A stretch of 64,000 nt of DNA from FLUQ01 sp031551515. Lineage in GTDB: Bacteria > Desulfobacterota > Desulfovibrionia > Desulfovibrionales > Desulfovibrionaceae. Location of the stretch: positions 1 through 64,000 of the forward strand of contig JAVBNL010000007.1 of NCBI GenBank assembly GCA_031551515.1. Reading direction: 5' to 3'. The translations under genes and the position numbers were made by a program. Below the pieces are notes generated by a model. The model had not been told where the DNA came from. It saw only the letters and a program-made list of their open reading frames with translations, and made no database searches. This document shows positions 47,653 through 57,667 of the stretch, one piece after another; position 1 is the stretch's first letter, and every line of letters begins with the position of its first letter.

Positions 47653-50463
47653 ATGGACTCTTTGCGCAACCACATTTTTTCCGGCGACATCCTGCAACTG
47701 CTTGACGCCGGAAAAATCGGACTCTGGCGGATCGACCCCGCCACGAATACCCTGACCATACAGGGCCCTGCCTGCATTAAATCGCTTTTCGGCCTTTCCG
47801 GCGGATCGTTTACCATGCCGTGGCAGGAATATTTTCAGACCATGTGCCATGAAGACGACCGCGCGGGCATCATCGAAGCGATGGCGGCCATGCGCAAGAC
47901 GGGCAGGCTGCGTGAGCTGGAGCACCGCGCCTGGAACAAAGAGACGAAAAGCTGGCGCTGGGTTCTCGTTTTCGGCAGCGTGCGTGCCAAATCCGGCGAT
48001 GAGCCGCTCTCGCTGGCCGGGGCGATTCAAGACATCAACACCCGCAAGATGGACGAGTTGGTTCAGTCGGGCAGGCGCGAGGCGGATGAACGCACCCGCA
48101 TCATGCTGGATGCAACCCCGCTGTGCTGCAACTTCTGGGACGAAAAATACAACAATATCGATTGCAACGAAGAGGCGGCCCGTCTTTTCGGCCTGAAAGA
48201 CAAGCAGGAGTATCTCGACCGGTTCATGGAACTGTCGCCGGAGTATCAGCCCGATGGCAGAACCTCGGCGGAAAAGGCCCAGGAAAAAATCCGTCTGGCC
48301 TTTGAAACTGGCTTTCAAAAATTTGAATGGATGCACCAGAAGCTGAACGGCGAGCCCATTCCCGCCGAAATCACTCTGGTGCGCGTCAAACGCGGCGACA
48401 CGTACATCGTTGCCGGGTATACCCGTGATTTGCGCGAGCTTAAAGCCACGCTGGCCAAAATGCGCGAGGCGGACGAGCGCACCCAGATCATGCTGGACGC
48501 AACCCCGCTGTGCTGCAACTTCTGGGATGAAAACTACAGCAACATCGACTGCAACGAAGAGGCGGCCCGCCTTTTCGACTTGAAAAACAAACAGGAATAT
48601 ATCGACCGCTTCAGCGAGCTGTCGCCGGAGTACCAGCCCGACGGACGGCTTTCCTCTGAAAAAGGCATGGAAAAAGTCCGCCTGGCCTTTAAAACGGGCT
48701 TTCAGAAATTCGAGTGGATGCACCAGAAGCTGAACGGCGAGCCTATCCCGGCTGAAATCACCCTGGTGCGCGTCAAACGCGGCGACACGTACATCGTTGC
48801 CGGATATACCCGTGATTTGCGCGAGCTCAAAGCCACGCTGGCCAAAATGCGCGAGGCGGACGAGCGCACCCAGATCATGCTGGATGCAACCCCGCTGTGC
48901 TGCAACCTTTGGGACGAGAACTACAACAATATCGACTGCAACGCCGAAGCGGCCCGCCTTTTCGACCTTTCAAGCAAGCAGGAGTATCTTGACCGTTTCG
49001 CGGAACTGTCGCCGGAGTATCAGCCCGACGGCAGGCTTTCGTCTGAAAAGGCCCTGGAAAAGATCCGCCTGGCCTTTGAAACGGGCATGCAACGCTTTGA
49101 ATGGATGCACCATAAGCTGAACGGCGAGCCGGTTCCTTCGGAAATCACCCTGGTGCGCGTCAAACGCGGCGATAGCTATATCGTTGCGGGCTACACCCGC
49201 GATTTGCGCGAACTCAAAGCCATGCTGGCGGAAATGCTCAAGGCCGAAGAAGAGCTGCGCCTCGCCCGTGACCTGGCGGAAAAGAACGCCCAGGCCAAAA
49301 GTGAATTTCTGGCCAACATGAGCCATGAGATACGCACGCCCATGAACGCAATTTTGGGCATGACCCGTCTTTTGTTCCAGACGGAACTGACCGGCAGGCA
49401 ACGCGACTATCTTTCCAAAACCGAGCAATCGGCCACGCTGCTTTTACGGGTCATCAACGATATTCTCGATTTCTCGAAAATCGAGGCGGGCAAGCTTGAG
49501 ATGGAGCGCATCCCCTTCTCGCTCCAGTCCGTGCTGCACGGCATACAAGACATCACCGCCACGCAGATCGCGGAGAAAGACCTGGCGATGAGCGTCAGCG
49601 TCGATCCGGCGGCCCCGGCCGACCTTATCGGCGACCCCACCAGGCTTAAGCAGATACTGCTCAACCTTGCCAACAACGCCATCAAGTTTACGAACAGGGG
49701 CGAGATACACGTCGGCGTGACCGCGGAACAGTGCGCGGACCAGGGTGAAAGCTGCCGCGCCGTGCTGCGTTTTTGCGTCACCGACACGGGCATCGGCATG
49801 ACGGAAGAGCAGGTCAAAAACCTGTTTTCGCCCTTTACCCAGGCCGACACCTCCACCACGCGCAAATACGGCGGCACGGGCCTGGGCCTGGCCATCTGCA
49901 AGCGTCTGGTGCAATTGATGCACGGCGATATCTGGTGCGAAAGCGCGCCGGGCAAAGGCGCGCGTTTCTGCTTTACCGCCGAATTCGACATGCCGCCCGC
50001 GCAAAGCGGCGGAGCCTGCGCGGACGAAGCCGCGGACAAACAGCGCCTCGATGCGGCCGACCGTGAAGCGGCCCTTGACGCCAGCCTTGCCGGGTCGCGC
50101 ATTCTGCTGGCCGAAGATAACGAGATCAACCAGCTTATCGCCCTGGAACTCTTACGCGTCAAAGGCTTTGCGGTCGATGTGGCGGGCACGGGAAAAGAGG
50201 CGCTGGAGCTGCTTGCCAAGGCTGATTACGACCTGGTGCTGATGGACATTCAAATGCCCGAGATGGACGGCCTCACCGCCGCGAAAGAAATTCGCAAAAA
50301 CCCGCGCTACGCGGACCTGCCCATTCTGGCCATGACCGCCCACGCCATGGCCGGCGACAGGGAACTGAGCCTTAACGTGGGCATGAACGACCACGTGACC
50401 AAACCCATCGACCCTGACGCCCTGTACGCCGCCATCCGCAGATGGCTGCGGCCAAAGAAATAG
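47653..50463 (+). CDS. hybrid sensor histidine kinase with three near-identical PAS repeats
   Basis: 936 aa, no TM segment, so cytoplasmic. An N-terminal PAS-like region (1-140) is followed by three copies of a 129-aa unit (ATPLCCNFWDE ... GYTRDLRELK) at about 144-530, encoded by 387-bp repeats with about 85-90 % identity. Each copy carries a CC pair (PLCCN). Then a kinase core with His558 in NMSHEIRTPMN, N- and G-boxes (NLANNAIKFT, GTGLGLAI), and a C-terminal receiver with Asp865 in VLMDIQMPEMDG. No response-regulator gene adjoins it, so phosphate probably goes to its own receiver and on to a separate HPt protein. The signal is unknown. Confidence 0.92.
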   Translation: MDSLRNHIFSGDILQLLDAGKIGLWRIDPATNTLTIQGPACIKSLFGLSGGSFTMPWQEYFQTMCHEDDRAGIIEAMAAMRKTGRLRELEHRAWNKETKSWRWVLVFGSVRAKSGDEPLSLAGAIQDINTRKMDELVQSGRREADERTRIMLDATPLCCNFWDEKYNNIDCNEEAARLFGLKDKQEYLDRFMELSPEYQPDGRTSAEKAQEKIRLAFETGFQKFEWMHQKLNGEPIPAEITLVRVKRGDTYIVAGYTRDLRELKATLAKMREADERTQIMLDATPLCCNFWDENYSNIDCNEEAARLFDLKNKQEYIDRFSELSPEYQPDGRLSSEKGMEKVRLAFKTGFQKFEWMHQKLNGEPIPAEITLVRVKRGDTYIVAGYTRDLRELKATLAKMREADERTQIMLDATPLCCNLWDENYNNIDCNAEAARLFDLSSKQEYLDRFAELSPEYQPDGRLSSEKALEKIRLAFETGMQRFEWMHHKLNGEPVPSEITLVRVKRGDSYIVAGYTRDLRELKAMLAEMLKAEEELRLARDLAEKNAQAKSEFLANMSHEIRTPMNAILGMTRLLFQTELTGRQRDYLSKTEQSATLLLRVINDILDFSKIEAGKLEMERIPFSLQSVLHGIQDITATQIAEKDLAMSVSVDPAAPADLIGDPTRLKQILLNLANNAIKFTNRGEIHVGVTAEQCADQGESCRAVLRFCVTDTGIGMTEEQVKNLFSPFTQADTSTTRKYGGTGLGLAICKRLVQLMHGDIWCESAPGKGARFCFTAEFDMPPAQSGGACADEAADKQRLDAADREAALDASLAGSRILLAEDNEINQLIALELLRVKGFAVDVAGTGKEALELLAKADYDLVLMDIQMPEMDGLTAAKEIRKNPRYADLPILAMTAHAMAGDRELSLNVGMNDHVTKPIDPDALYAAIRRWLRPKK
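48082..49242 (+). repeat. three 387-bp tandem repeats inside the kinase gene
   Basis: The units begin at 48082, 48469 and 48856, exactly 387 bp (129 codons) apart, each from GCGGAyGArCGCACC to the next. They are highly similar at the DNA level, so they arose by recent duplication or are homogenised by recombination. Confidence 0.9.
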
Positions 50464-50513
50464 CGGGGCTCCGCCCCGTACCCCGCAAGGGGACTAAGTC
50501 CCCTTGACCCCCT
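50463..50513. repeat. dispersed palindromic repeat, copy A
   Basis: Two stems, CGGGGCTCCGCCCCG and AAGGGGACTAAGTCCCCTT, start at the stop codon of the kinase gene. Its reverse complement closely matches copy B at 54711-54762 in order, spacing and sequence. Confidence 0.65.
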
Positions 50514-50520
50514 AATAGAG

Positions 50521-50562
50521 CGAAGGCTGTTTTCCGTGAATGGGAAACAGCCTTCGTTTATT
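50521..50562. terminator. terminator between the kinase and M20 genes
   Basis: CGAAGGCTGTTTTCC/GGGAAACAGCCTTCG, a 15-bp stem with one mismatch, then TTTATT. It lies between convergent genes and may serve both. Confidence 0.75.
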
Positions 50563-50579
50563 AGCAGGGGCACTCGGGT

Positions 50580-51836
50580 TTAGCGGGCTAGTACTTCAGC
50601 TAAAGGCCGCGTCACCCCGTCAAGACCGGCCATGGCAAACACGGCCAACAGCAGGCGCCCGGCGTGTTCGCCGCTGTATTCATGGCAATACCACTCTTCG
50701 GGCGAATGCAGATTGCCGCCTGTTCCGCCGCCGCCAAAGCCCAAAGACGGTATGCCCAGGCTGAGCGGCACGTTGGCGTTGGTGCCCAGCGGCGGCCAGA
50801 AAAAGGGTTTCAGGCCGACGGCTTCCGTGGCTTTCCAAAAAACCTGCGTAATGGGCGCATCCGGCGCCATGCCGCCCGCCGGGCGGCGGCCGATGCCGCG
50901 AAACTCCACGCTGACCGGATCCCCTTTCCAGCGGGCGTTCTCGGCGGCGACCGCGCCGTACACGATATCTTTGATGCGCGCGTCCGTTTCTGCCAGCACT
51001 GTTGCGGAGACGGAACGAATATCCAGCTTGGCGCGGCATTCGCCGGGGATGGAATTGACCGTGGTGCCGCCCTGCACCGTGCCCAGGTTGAAACTGGTCT
51101 TGGGCTCGTTCGGCGGCATCAATTCTGAAATGCCCGCCCCCGCGCGGCACAGCGCCTGAATGGGGTTGGGCCGGCCGAAATCAAGCCAGCTGTGCCCGCC
51201 GGGCCCGCGAAAAATCATCTCATAGCGGTTCACGCCGATGGCGGTATTGATGATGGCGCCGGGCTTGCCCAGCGTTTCGGTGCAAAAGCAGGCGTCTATC
51301 TCGCGGTCGCGGCCGAACAGCTCTTTCATGCCCTGCAGATCGCCCTCGCCCTCATGGCGCACGGACCCGGTGATCATAAGTCGGCCGTAAGGCTTCAGGC
51401 CCGCACGGCGAATGGCCCGCAAAACGGAAAGGTTCATGGCCAGCCCCGCCGTGTTGTCCGCTATGCCGGGGCAGTTGATGATGCCGTCTTTTTCCGTGAC
51501 GGTCAGAGACACTTCAGAGTCGAACACCGTATCCAGATGAGCGTCGAACATGACCTTGGGCCGGGGCGCGGTCCCGTTCACATACCCCGCCACGGTGCCT
51601 ATGCCGTCCACCTCGCAGTTTTCCGCGCCGTACTGTTCCAGCTTGGCTTTATACATGGGGGTGCGGGCTTTTTGCTCCTCAAAGGTCGTGCCGGGAACGC
51701 GCACCATCTCTTTGAGTTCTTCCAATGCGGCCGCTTCGTCCCGCTCTAAAAAATTCAGCGCTTCACGCACGCCGTCGTGCGCCAGCAAGGCATCCATGAC
51801 GGCGGCGATTTCAGAAGAGATAACGGGGGTCGCCAC
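50580..51836 (-). CDS. M20-family metallopeptidase / amidohydrolase (second copy)
   Basis: 418 aa from GTG 51836, with a GAGGCGCAT ribosome-binding region in the 3' end of the ligase-like gene. Zinc-site motifs: DAHLDTVFDS, NCPGIADNTAGLA, TGSVRHEGEGD and GPGGHSWLDFG. It shares the layout and several words (PMYKAKLEQYG, VTEKDG) with the gene at 31569 but differs at the second site: HEGEGD replaces GEEGEGD. Cytoplasmic; the substrate is unknown. It starts 14 bp after the PaaK-like stop, so the two are one transcription unit, perhaps hydrolysing an amide produced or used by the ligase. Confidence 0.87.
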   Translation of the reverse strand: MATPVISSEIAAVMDALLAHDGVREALNFLERDEAAALEELKEMVRVPGTTFEEQKARTPMYKAKLEQYGAENCEVDGIGTVAGYVNGTAPRPKVMFDAHLDTVFDSEVSLTVTEKDGIINCPGIADNTAGLAMNLSVLRAIRRAGLKPYGRLMITGSVRHEGEGDLQGMKELFGRDREIDACFCTETLGKPGAIINTAIGVNRYEMIFRGPGGHSWLDFGRPNPIQALCRAGAGISELMPPNEPKTSFNLGTVQGGTTVNSIPGECRAKLDIRSVSATVLAETDARIKDIVYGAVAAENARWKGDPVSVEFRGIGRRPAGGMAPDAPITQVFWKATEAVGLKPFFWPPLGTNANVPLSLGIPSLGFGGGGTGGNLHSPEEWYCHEYSGEHAGRLLLAVFAMAGLDGVTRPLAEVLAR

Positions 51837-51850
51837 ATGCGCCTCGCAGG

Positions 51851-53152
51851 TTACAGGCTTTCTTCAAAACGCTTATCCGTAACCCGTTTTGATTTGCCGA
51901 ACGAGCGCGGCAAGGTTCCGGCATCCACCACGCGCACGTCCGCCGCGATCATGACTTTCGAATGGAGCGAACGCTGCACCTTTTTCACCAGGTTCGCTTC
52001 GTCGCCGCAAGAGAAGAGGGAGTTGCGCTCCACGCGCAGTTCCATGGCGTCGCGCCCCTCAAAGCGGCTCAGCTCCATGTGGTACTCCGCGCCGAGTTCC
52101 GGAAACTCCTGCAACACGGCAGCGATCTGGCCGGGGTAGATGTTGACCCCGCGAAACACGATCATGTCGTCAGAGCGGCCCAGCATGTGGTCGTGCCGGG
52201 GCATGGTGCAGCCGCAGGGGCAGGGGCCGGGTATGAAGCGGGTCAAATCGCGCGTGCGGTAGCGGATAAGCGGCGCGGCCTCTTTGCACAAACTGGTTAC
52301 CACCAGTTCGCCAATCTCGCCGGGGGCCGCCGGCTGCAAGGTGACGGGGTCAAGAATCTCGAAAATGAAAAGGTCGGCCCAATAATGCAGCCCTTCGTGC
52401 GCCGGGCACTCGATGGCCGTGCCGGGGCCGTACATTTCGGTCATGCCCCCGATATCGTAACTGCCGTGCGTCAAGCCCAGGTTCTTCTCAAAGGCCCTGC
52501 GCATTTTCGCGCTGTGCCCTTCAGCCCCGAAAATCACGCGGGAAAGGCGTATGGAACCGGCCAGGCCGTTGCGCTGCACTTCTTCACCCATCAAGAGCGC
52601 CATGGAAGCCGTGGACCCAAGGCAGGTGGTGCCGACGTCGGTCAGCATCTGCAAATGGGCCTCAAGGTTGCCCGCGCCCACAGGCACGGTCATGGCCCCG
52701 AACTTTTCGGCCCCGCCCTGAAACCCGGCCCCGGCCGTCCACATGCCGTAGCCCACGGCGATCTGAATGCGGTCAAGGGTGGTAAGGCCGGCCATCTCGT
52801 AACACCGGGCCATCTGGGTGTTAAAGGTATCCACGTCTTTGGCCGTGTAAGCCAGAATCTTGCGCTTGCCCGTGGTGCCGCTGGAAGCGTGCACCCGCAC
52901 CACATCCTGTTCCGGAACGGAAAGCAGGGGCAGGGGGTAGCCGTCTTTCAAATCTTCCGTGGTGGTAAAAGGCAGGCTCGCCAAATCTTCCAGCCCGCGC
53001 ACGGAAGTTGCCTCCACCCCCGCCGCCCGCAGCTTGGCGCGATAGGCTTCGCTCCCCGCGTAAGCGTGGGCCACGGTCCAGGCCAGGCCTTGCGCCTGCA
53101 GGCGGGCAAGCGCCTCGGGGCTAAGCCGGGGAACAAACCGGTACGTGTTCAC
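51851..53152 (-). CDS. phenylacetate-CoA-ligase-like adenylating enzyme (PaaK family)
   Basis: 433 aa from GTG 53152, chosen because GGAGGTTTTT precedes it; the ATG ten codons earlier has no spacing for a ribosome-binding site. ANL-superfamily marks: ASSGTTGKRKILAYT (phosphate loop), YDIGGMTEMYGPG, LIRYRTRDLT, GRSDDMIVFRGVNIYP and a C-terminal KRV segment with the catalytic Lys region (FGKSKRVTDKRF). It activates an aryl acid such as phenylacetate or indole-acetate with ATP and CoA; many anaerobes use such ligases on amino-acid-derived acids. Operon partner: the M20 peptidase. A terminator-like hairpin lies in its leader. Confidence 0.88.
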   Translation of the reverse strand: MNTYRFVPRLSPEALARLQAQGLAWTVAHAYAGSEAYRAKLRAAGVEATSVRGLEDLASLPFTTTEDLKDGYPLPLLSVPEQDVVRVHASSGTTGKRKILAYTAKDVDTFNTQMARCYEMAGLTTLDRIQIAVGYGMWTAGAGFQGGAEKFGAMTVPVGAGNLEAHLQMLTDVGTTCLGSTASMALLMGEEVQRNGLAGSIRLSRVIFGAEGHSAKMRRAFEKNLGLTHGSYDIGGMTEMYGPGTAIECPAHEGLHYWADLFIFEILDPVTLQPAAPGEIGELVVTSLCKEAAPLIRYRTRDLTRFIPGPCPCGCTMPRHDHMLGRSDDMIVFRGVNIYPGQIAAVLQEFPELGAEYHMELSRFEGRDAMELRVERNSLFSCGDEANLVKKVQRSLHSKVMIAADVRVVDAGTLPRSFGKSKRVTDKRFEESL

Positions 53153-53203
53153 AAAAACCTCCATCCCCTGCCGCGCAGCCACAAACGCTTACCGGGCATA
53201 AAA

Positions 53204-53233
53204 AAACGCGGCCAGCGTCGCTGCTGCCGCGTT
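53204..53233 (-). terminator. intrinsic-terminator-like hairpin in the leader of the PaaK-like gene
   Basis: Minus strand AAACGCGGC ... GCCGCGTTTTTTT, a 9-bp perfect stem with T7, located about 50 bp upstream of the GTG start on the same strand. A terminator inside the leader points to attenuation or to the end of a short untranslated RNA. Confidence 0.6.
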
Positions 53234-53426
53234 TGGGTGCGTATCGTGTCGACAATAGACGCGTTCCGCCGCGGCCCTGTTACCAGGCCCGCCACCAGCG
53301 GCGCTGCCGCGCCGAAAGGAAAAAAACGCGTGTAATCATAGCGCTGCAATGACCGCTTTCAGGCTTCTTGTCAAGTGCGCTCGGCCTATAGTACTGATTT
53401 GTTTTACAACCGCTTTCGGAGGTCCT

Positions 53427-54707
<1,281 letters not shown>

Positions 54708-54710
54708 TGT

Positions 54711-54762
54711 GGGTCAAGGGGTCTCAGACCCCTTGCAGGGGGCCGGGGGACAGCGTCCCCCG
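54711..54762. repeat. dispersed palindromic repeat, copy B
   Basis: GGGTCAAGGGGTCTCAGACCCCTTGC followed by a GGGGGAC-AGC-GTCCCCC stem, directly after the purD stop. It matches the reverse complement of copy A (50463-50513). It lies in the gap between purD and purE and probably does not stop transcription, as it has no T tract. Confidence 0.65.
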
Positions 54763-54787
54763 AATTATCACGAAGGAGTGAACTTTC

Positions 54788-55285
54788 ATGCAAGTCGCAA
54801 TATTCATGGGCAGCCTGTCTGATGAGGCCGTGGTCAGGCCCTGCGCCGAGGTGCTCGATTCTTTGGGCATCAGCTATCATTTTACCGTGACCTCGGCCCA
54901 CAGAACGCCCGAACGCACGGAAGAACTGGTGGACAAGCTGGAAAAAGAAGGTTGCCAGGTTTTCATCTGCGCGGCGGGCATGGCCGCGCACCTGGCCGGG
55001 GCGGTGGCCGCCCGCACGGTGAAGCCGGTCATCGGCATTCCCGTGGCCGCGTCAAGCCTGAACGGCATGGATGCCCTGCTCTCTACGGTAATGATGCCGC
55101 CGGGTTTTCCCGTGGGCACCGTGGCGTTGGACAAGGCCGGGGCGCGCAACGCGGCGTACTTCGCGGCCCAAATTCTAGCCCTGCATGATCCGGCCCTGGC
55201 CCAGCGCCTGAAGGCGGTGCGGCAGGCGTTCAAAGACGACGTGGAAAAGGCCGCCGCCACATTGCAGACCGGCAAAAGCGCATGA
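54788..55285 (+). CDS. purE: N5-carboxyaminoimidazole ribonucleotide mutase
   Basis: 165 aa. Class I PurE: MQVAIFMGSLSDEAVVRPCAEVLDSLGI at the start, TSAHRTPERTEELVDKLEKEGCQVFICAAGMAAHLAGAVAARTVKPVIGIPV in the middle, and GFPVGTVALDKAGARNAAYFAAQIL. It converts N5-CAIR to CAIR in purine synthesis. PurE class I needs PurK (not in window). ATG with GAAGGAGTG upstream. Its last four bases overlap the start of the lipoprotein gene (ATGA). Confidence 0.95.
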   Translation: MQVAIFMGSLSDEAVVRPCAEVLDSLGISYHFTVTSAHRTPERTEELVDKLEKEGCQVFICAAGMAAHLAGAVAARTVKPVIGIPVAASSLNGMDALLSTVMMPPGFPVGTVALDKAGARNAAYFAAQILALHDPALAQRLKAVRQAFKDDVEKAAATLQTGKSA

Positions 55286-55788
55286 GGGCGCGTGCGATAG
55301 CGCGGCCGGCGGCCGCCCTCGCTCTGTGTTTGCTGCTGCAAGGCTGCGGCGCGCAAGGCCCGCCCAGTGTTCTTCTGGCGCTGGACGGCCCGACGCTGTT
55401 CATCGCCGCGGACAGCGCGGGCAAACCCATGCATGGTTTCATGGATAGAACGGTCATGGCCGGCGTGGGGCATATCCTGCTGTACGACCAGCAAAACGCC
55501 GTCACCTGCAAGGGCGATATCGACGCGCCCGCTTCAGAAAAAGGGCGCTTGTACGCGACGCTTGCATGCAGCGACGGCAAAGAAATGGCCATCGCTTTGC
55601 GCAACCTCGGGCCGGACCAGGGCATGGGGGTCGGCCGCGTGCAAGGCACCGAAAATCGCCTGACGCTTTTTTACCACCCCTGTGAAGACGAAGCCCGCCG
55701 ACGCCTGCGTCAGGTCAAAATCGACATCGCCAAAGGCGAAGAAGCCAAAGCCGAACGCGAAAAAGCCAAACCCAAGGCCGCGCCCTGA
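55282..55788 (+). CDS. predicted lipoprotein downstream of purE
   Basis: 168 aa. Signal with lipobox LLLQGC (Cys22), then a mostly beta stretch (VLLALDGPTLFIAADSAGKPMHGFMDRTV ... YDQQNAVTCKGDI) with two more Cys (VTCKG, LACSDG) and a highly charged C-terminal tail (KAEREKAKPKAAP). I do not recognise a family. Overlaps purE by four bases; this is coupling with no obvious functional link. Two tandem terminators follow. Confidence 0.75.
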   Translation: MRARAIARPAAALALCLLLQGCGAQGPPSVLLALDGPTLFIAADSAGKPMHGFMDRTVMAGVGHILLYDQQNAVTCKGDIDAPASEKGRLYATLACSDGKEMAIALRNLGPDQGMGVGRVQGTENRLTLFYHPCEDEARRRLRQVKIDIAKGEEAKAEREKAKPKAAP

Positions 55789-55845
55789 CCCGGCGTTGCG
55801 CAGCAAGCGGTTTTTCAAAAGAAGATGATACGCTTGCGGCCTTGA

Positions 55846-55870
55846 AATAGGCGCGGCCGGCCTATTTTTT
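55846..55870 (+). terminator. first of two tandem terminators
   Basis: AAATAGGC-GCGGCC-GGCCTATTTTTT, a stem with a T6 tract. Confidence 0.7.
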
Positions 55871-55876
55871 AAACCA

Positions 55877-55900
55877 GCCCCCGGTTCGCCGGGGTTTTTT
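55877..55900 (+). terminator. second tandem terminator
   Basis: CCCCGG-TT-CGCCGGGG-type stem (CCCCCGG/CCGGGG) followed by TTTTTT. Confidence 0.7.
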
Positions 55901-55931
55901 CACGTTTGCCGCTGGACAGGCGATTAAGTGA

Positions 55932-55959
55932 TTGACACTCTCCCGTATCGGGTTATACT
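55932..55959 (+). promoter_or_regulatory. promoter of the two-TM sensor-like protein
   Basis: TTGACA (55932-55937), a 16-bp spacer, TATACT (55954-55959), about 80 bp before the ATG. Confidence 0.6.
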
Positions 55960-56039
55960 GCGAATATGGAGTATTGTCTTTTGCTGATGTTACCGCCGCA
56001 CAGGCAATACGTGCGCGTATAATCAAGGCCTGATATAGT

Positions 56040-56906
56040 ATGAAAACGCTATATTCTATTGCCACACGCAAAAAAAACCTTCTCGCCGGGTGCGCAATTC
56101 TGGCTTTTACAGTAATTTTTCTTGCTTTCAATGTTTACGAAAAATACGTACGCATCAATGCATTGGATATTCTTTATGAAAATGGGATAAAAGCAGCCAG
56201 CGCGGTAAAAGCGGCAAACATCCAGCTCGCTTTATCCGTCAGCACCCTGTACGACCTCGACGCGCACTTTGATCACAAAGACAGTCATACCGAGCTTTCC
56301 GAAATCATCCAGAACACCGCTGACGCGTATCTTGCGGACATAGAAAGCGCCTTGCCTCGCATCACCACTAAAAATGAAGAAGAAAAAGGCGTTATGCTGC
56401 AAGCGCTGCTGACGCGCATCCGCGCTATGCAGATCGGCATCGCGGCGAAGCTGGGAAAAGATGAATACCAAAGCGCGGACGCCCTGCGCCAGGATATAGA
56501 CAAAATCAAAAAAGCCGCGGAACAGGCATACAACCAGTCCGCGATCCTGAATCAATTGATAGATCGGGTGGCGTACGACCGCGGAAAAGAATGGGACGCC
56601 CTGTACGCGGACATGGTACGGCAAAGCCTGGCCCTGCTTGCGGCGGCCGTGCTGTGCGGAGTGCTTTTAGGCCTTGCCATCAAAACGGACGAGCGGGACG
56701 CCGGGCGGAAAAACGCCGTTCAAACGAGCACGGCCGCGGTATTGAGCGCGGATGAAAAAGAGTGGTGGGCGGAGGTGTTCGCGCAAAACCGCAAAAAGAA
56801 AGCCCGCCCGAAACGGGAAAAAAACGGACGCCCGCCTGGCGGTTCCGACAAAAATGCGCAAAACGGCGAAAGCCCCCCAAACCGCAATACGAGCTCCTTC
56901 CGCTGA
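56040..56906 (+). CDS. two-TM sensor-like protein without recognisable output domain
   Basis: 288 aa. TM helices at about 14-32 and 198-216 flank a 165-residue helical extracytoplasmic domain (AASAVKAANIQLALSVSTLYDLDAHFDH ... AEQAYNQSAILNQLIDRVAYDRGKEW) like the four-helix sensor domains of chemoreceptors and kinases. The cytoplasmic part is only about 70 residues, basic and disordered (KKKARPKREKNGRPPGGSDKN), with no HAMP, kinase, GGDEF or methyl-accepting region. GC is lower at the start than in the neighbours. Monocistronic with a good promoter. Function unknown; it could be a truncated receptor or an adaptor. Confidence 0.75.
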   Translation: MKTLYSIATRKKNLLAGCAILAFTVIFLAFNVYEKYVRINALDILYENGIKAASAVKAANIQLALSVSTLYDLDAHFDHKDSHTELSEIIQNTADAYLADIESALPRITTKNEEEKGVMLQALLTRIRAMQIGIAAKLGKDEYQSADALRQDIDKIKKAAEQAYNQSAILNQLIDRVAYDRGKEWDALYADMVRQSLALLAAAVLCGVLLGLAIKTDERDAGRKNAVQTSTAAVLSADEKEWWAEVFAQNRKKKARPKREKNGRPPGGSDKNAQNGESPPNRNTSSFR

Positions 56907-57037
56907 CAGATTTTTCCAACGGCTATTTTCCGGATGCGAATTGCATTCTACCCGAGGGAGCATGCCGGACGGAGCGCCGTGCGTGAACATGCATGAGCCC
57001 CGTACGGGCATGCCTGACAAAGGCGGCCGGCGAAAGC

Positions 57038-57667
57038 CTATTCGGAAACTTCCATCCAAAACTTCGGCCATACCTTCAGCAACTCCCGGCAGGCCTTGCC
57101 CCGGTGGCTGCGCGCGTTCTTCTCTTCGCGGGTCAGCTCGGCGGCGGTTTTGCCGCATTCCGGGTCAAAAAACACCGGGTCGTACCCGAAACCGTTGTTT
57201 CCCGCCGGTTCATGGGCCAGTACCCCTTCCCAGCTTCCTTCGGCAATGATGTGCGCCCCGTTCGGCGCGGCAGCGGCCATGGCCGAGCGAAAGCGAATGG
57301 CCCGCTTGCAGTCCGGCACACCCTGCATGGCGGCCAGCACCTTGGCGGTGTTGCGCTCATCGGTGGCGGGCCTGCCCGGCTCTTCGCTGTACCGGGCGGA
57401 ATACACGCCCGGTTCGCCCCCCAGCGCATCCACTTCCATGCCCGAATCGTCCGCGACGGCCACAAGCCCCGTGGCGACACTGGCCGCGCGCGCCTTGATC
57501 AGCGCGTTTTCGGCAAAGGTGGCGCCGGTTTCTTCAATTTCTCCGATCTGCGGAAAGGCGTCCAGCCCGACGACGGTAACGCCGAAGGGCAACAGCAAAG
57601 CCGCAAGCTCAGCCACCTTGCCCTTGTTGCGGGTGGCCAGCACGACAGTTTCAGTTTTCCGATTCAT
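57038..57667 (-). CDS. rdgB: XTP/dITP diphosphatase (HAM1 family)
   Basis: 209 aa. Removes non-canonical purine nucleotides (XTP, dITP, ITP) by hydrolysis to the monophosphate. Marks: VVLATRNKGKVAELAALL, ETGATFAENALIKARAASVATGLVAVADDSGMEVDALGG, PGVYSARYSEEPG, and HEPAGNNGFGYDPVFFDPECGKTAAEL, with SHRGKA near the end. All the usual residues (Lys near the N-terminus, Glu/Asp metal ligands) are there. Its start lies 17 bp inside the upstream kinase gene, so they are coupled, though no functional link is known. Confidence 0.95.
   Translation of the reverse strand: MNRKTETVVLATRNKGKVAELAALLLPFGVTVVGLDAFPQIGEIEETGATFAENALIKARAASVATGLVAVADDSGMEVDALGGEPGVYSARYSEEPGRPATDERNTAKVLAAMQGVPDCKRAIRFRSAMAAAAPNGAHIIAEGSWEGVLAHEPAGNNGFGYDPVFFDPECGKTAAELTREEKNARSHRGKACRELLKVWPKFWMEVSE

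Noticed and set aside
48082..49242. CRISPR or phage-type repeat array
   Set aside because: The 387-bp units are contiguous, in frame and encode PAS domains.
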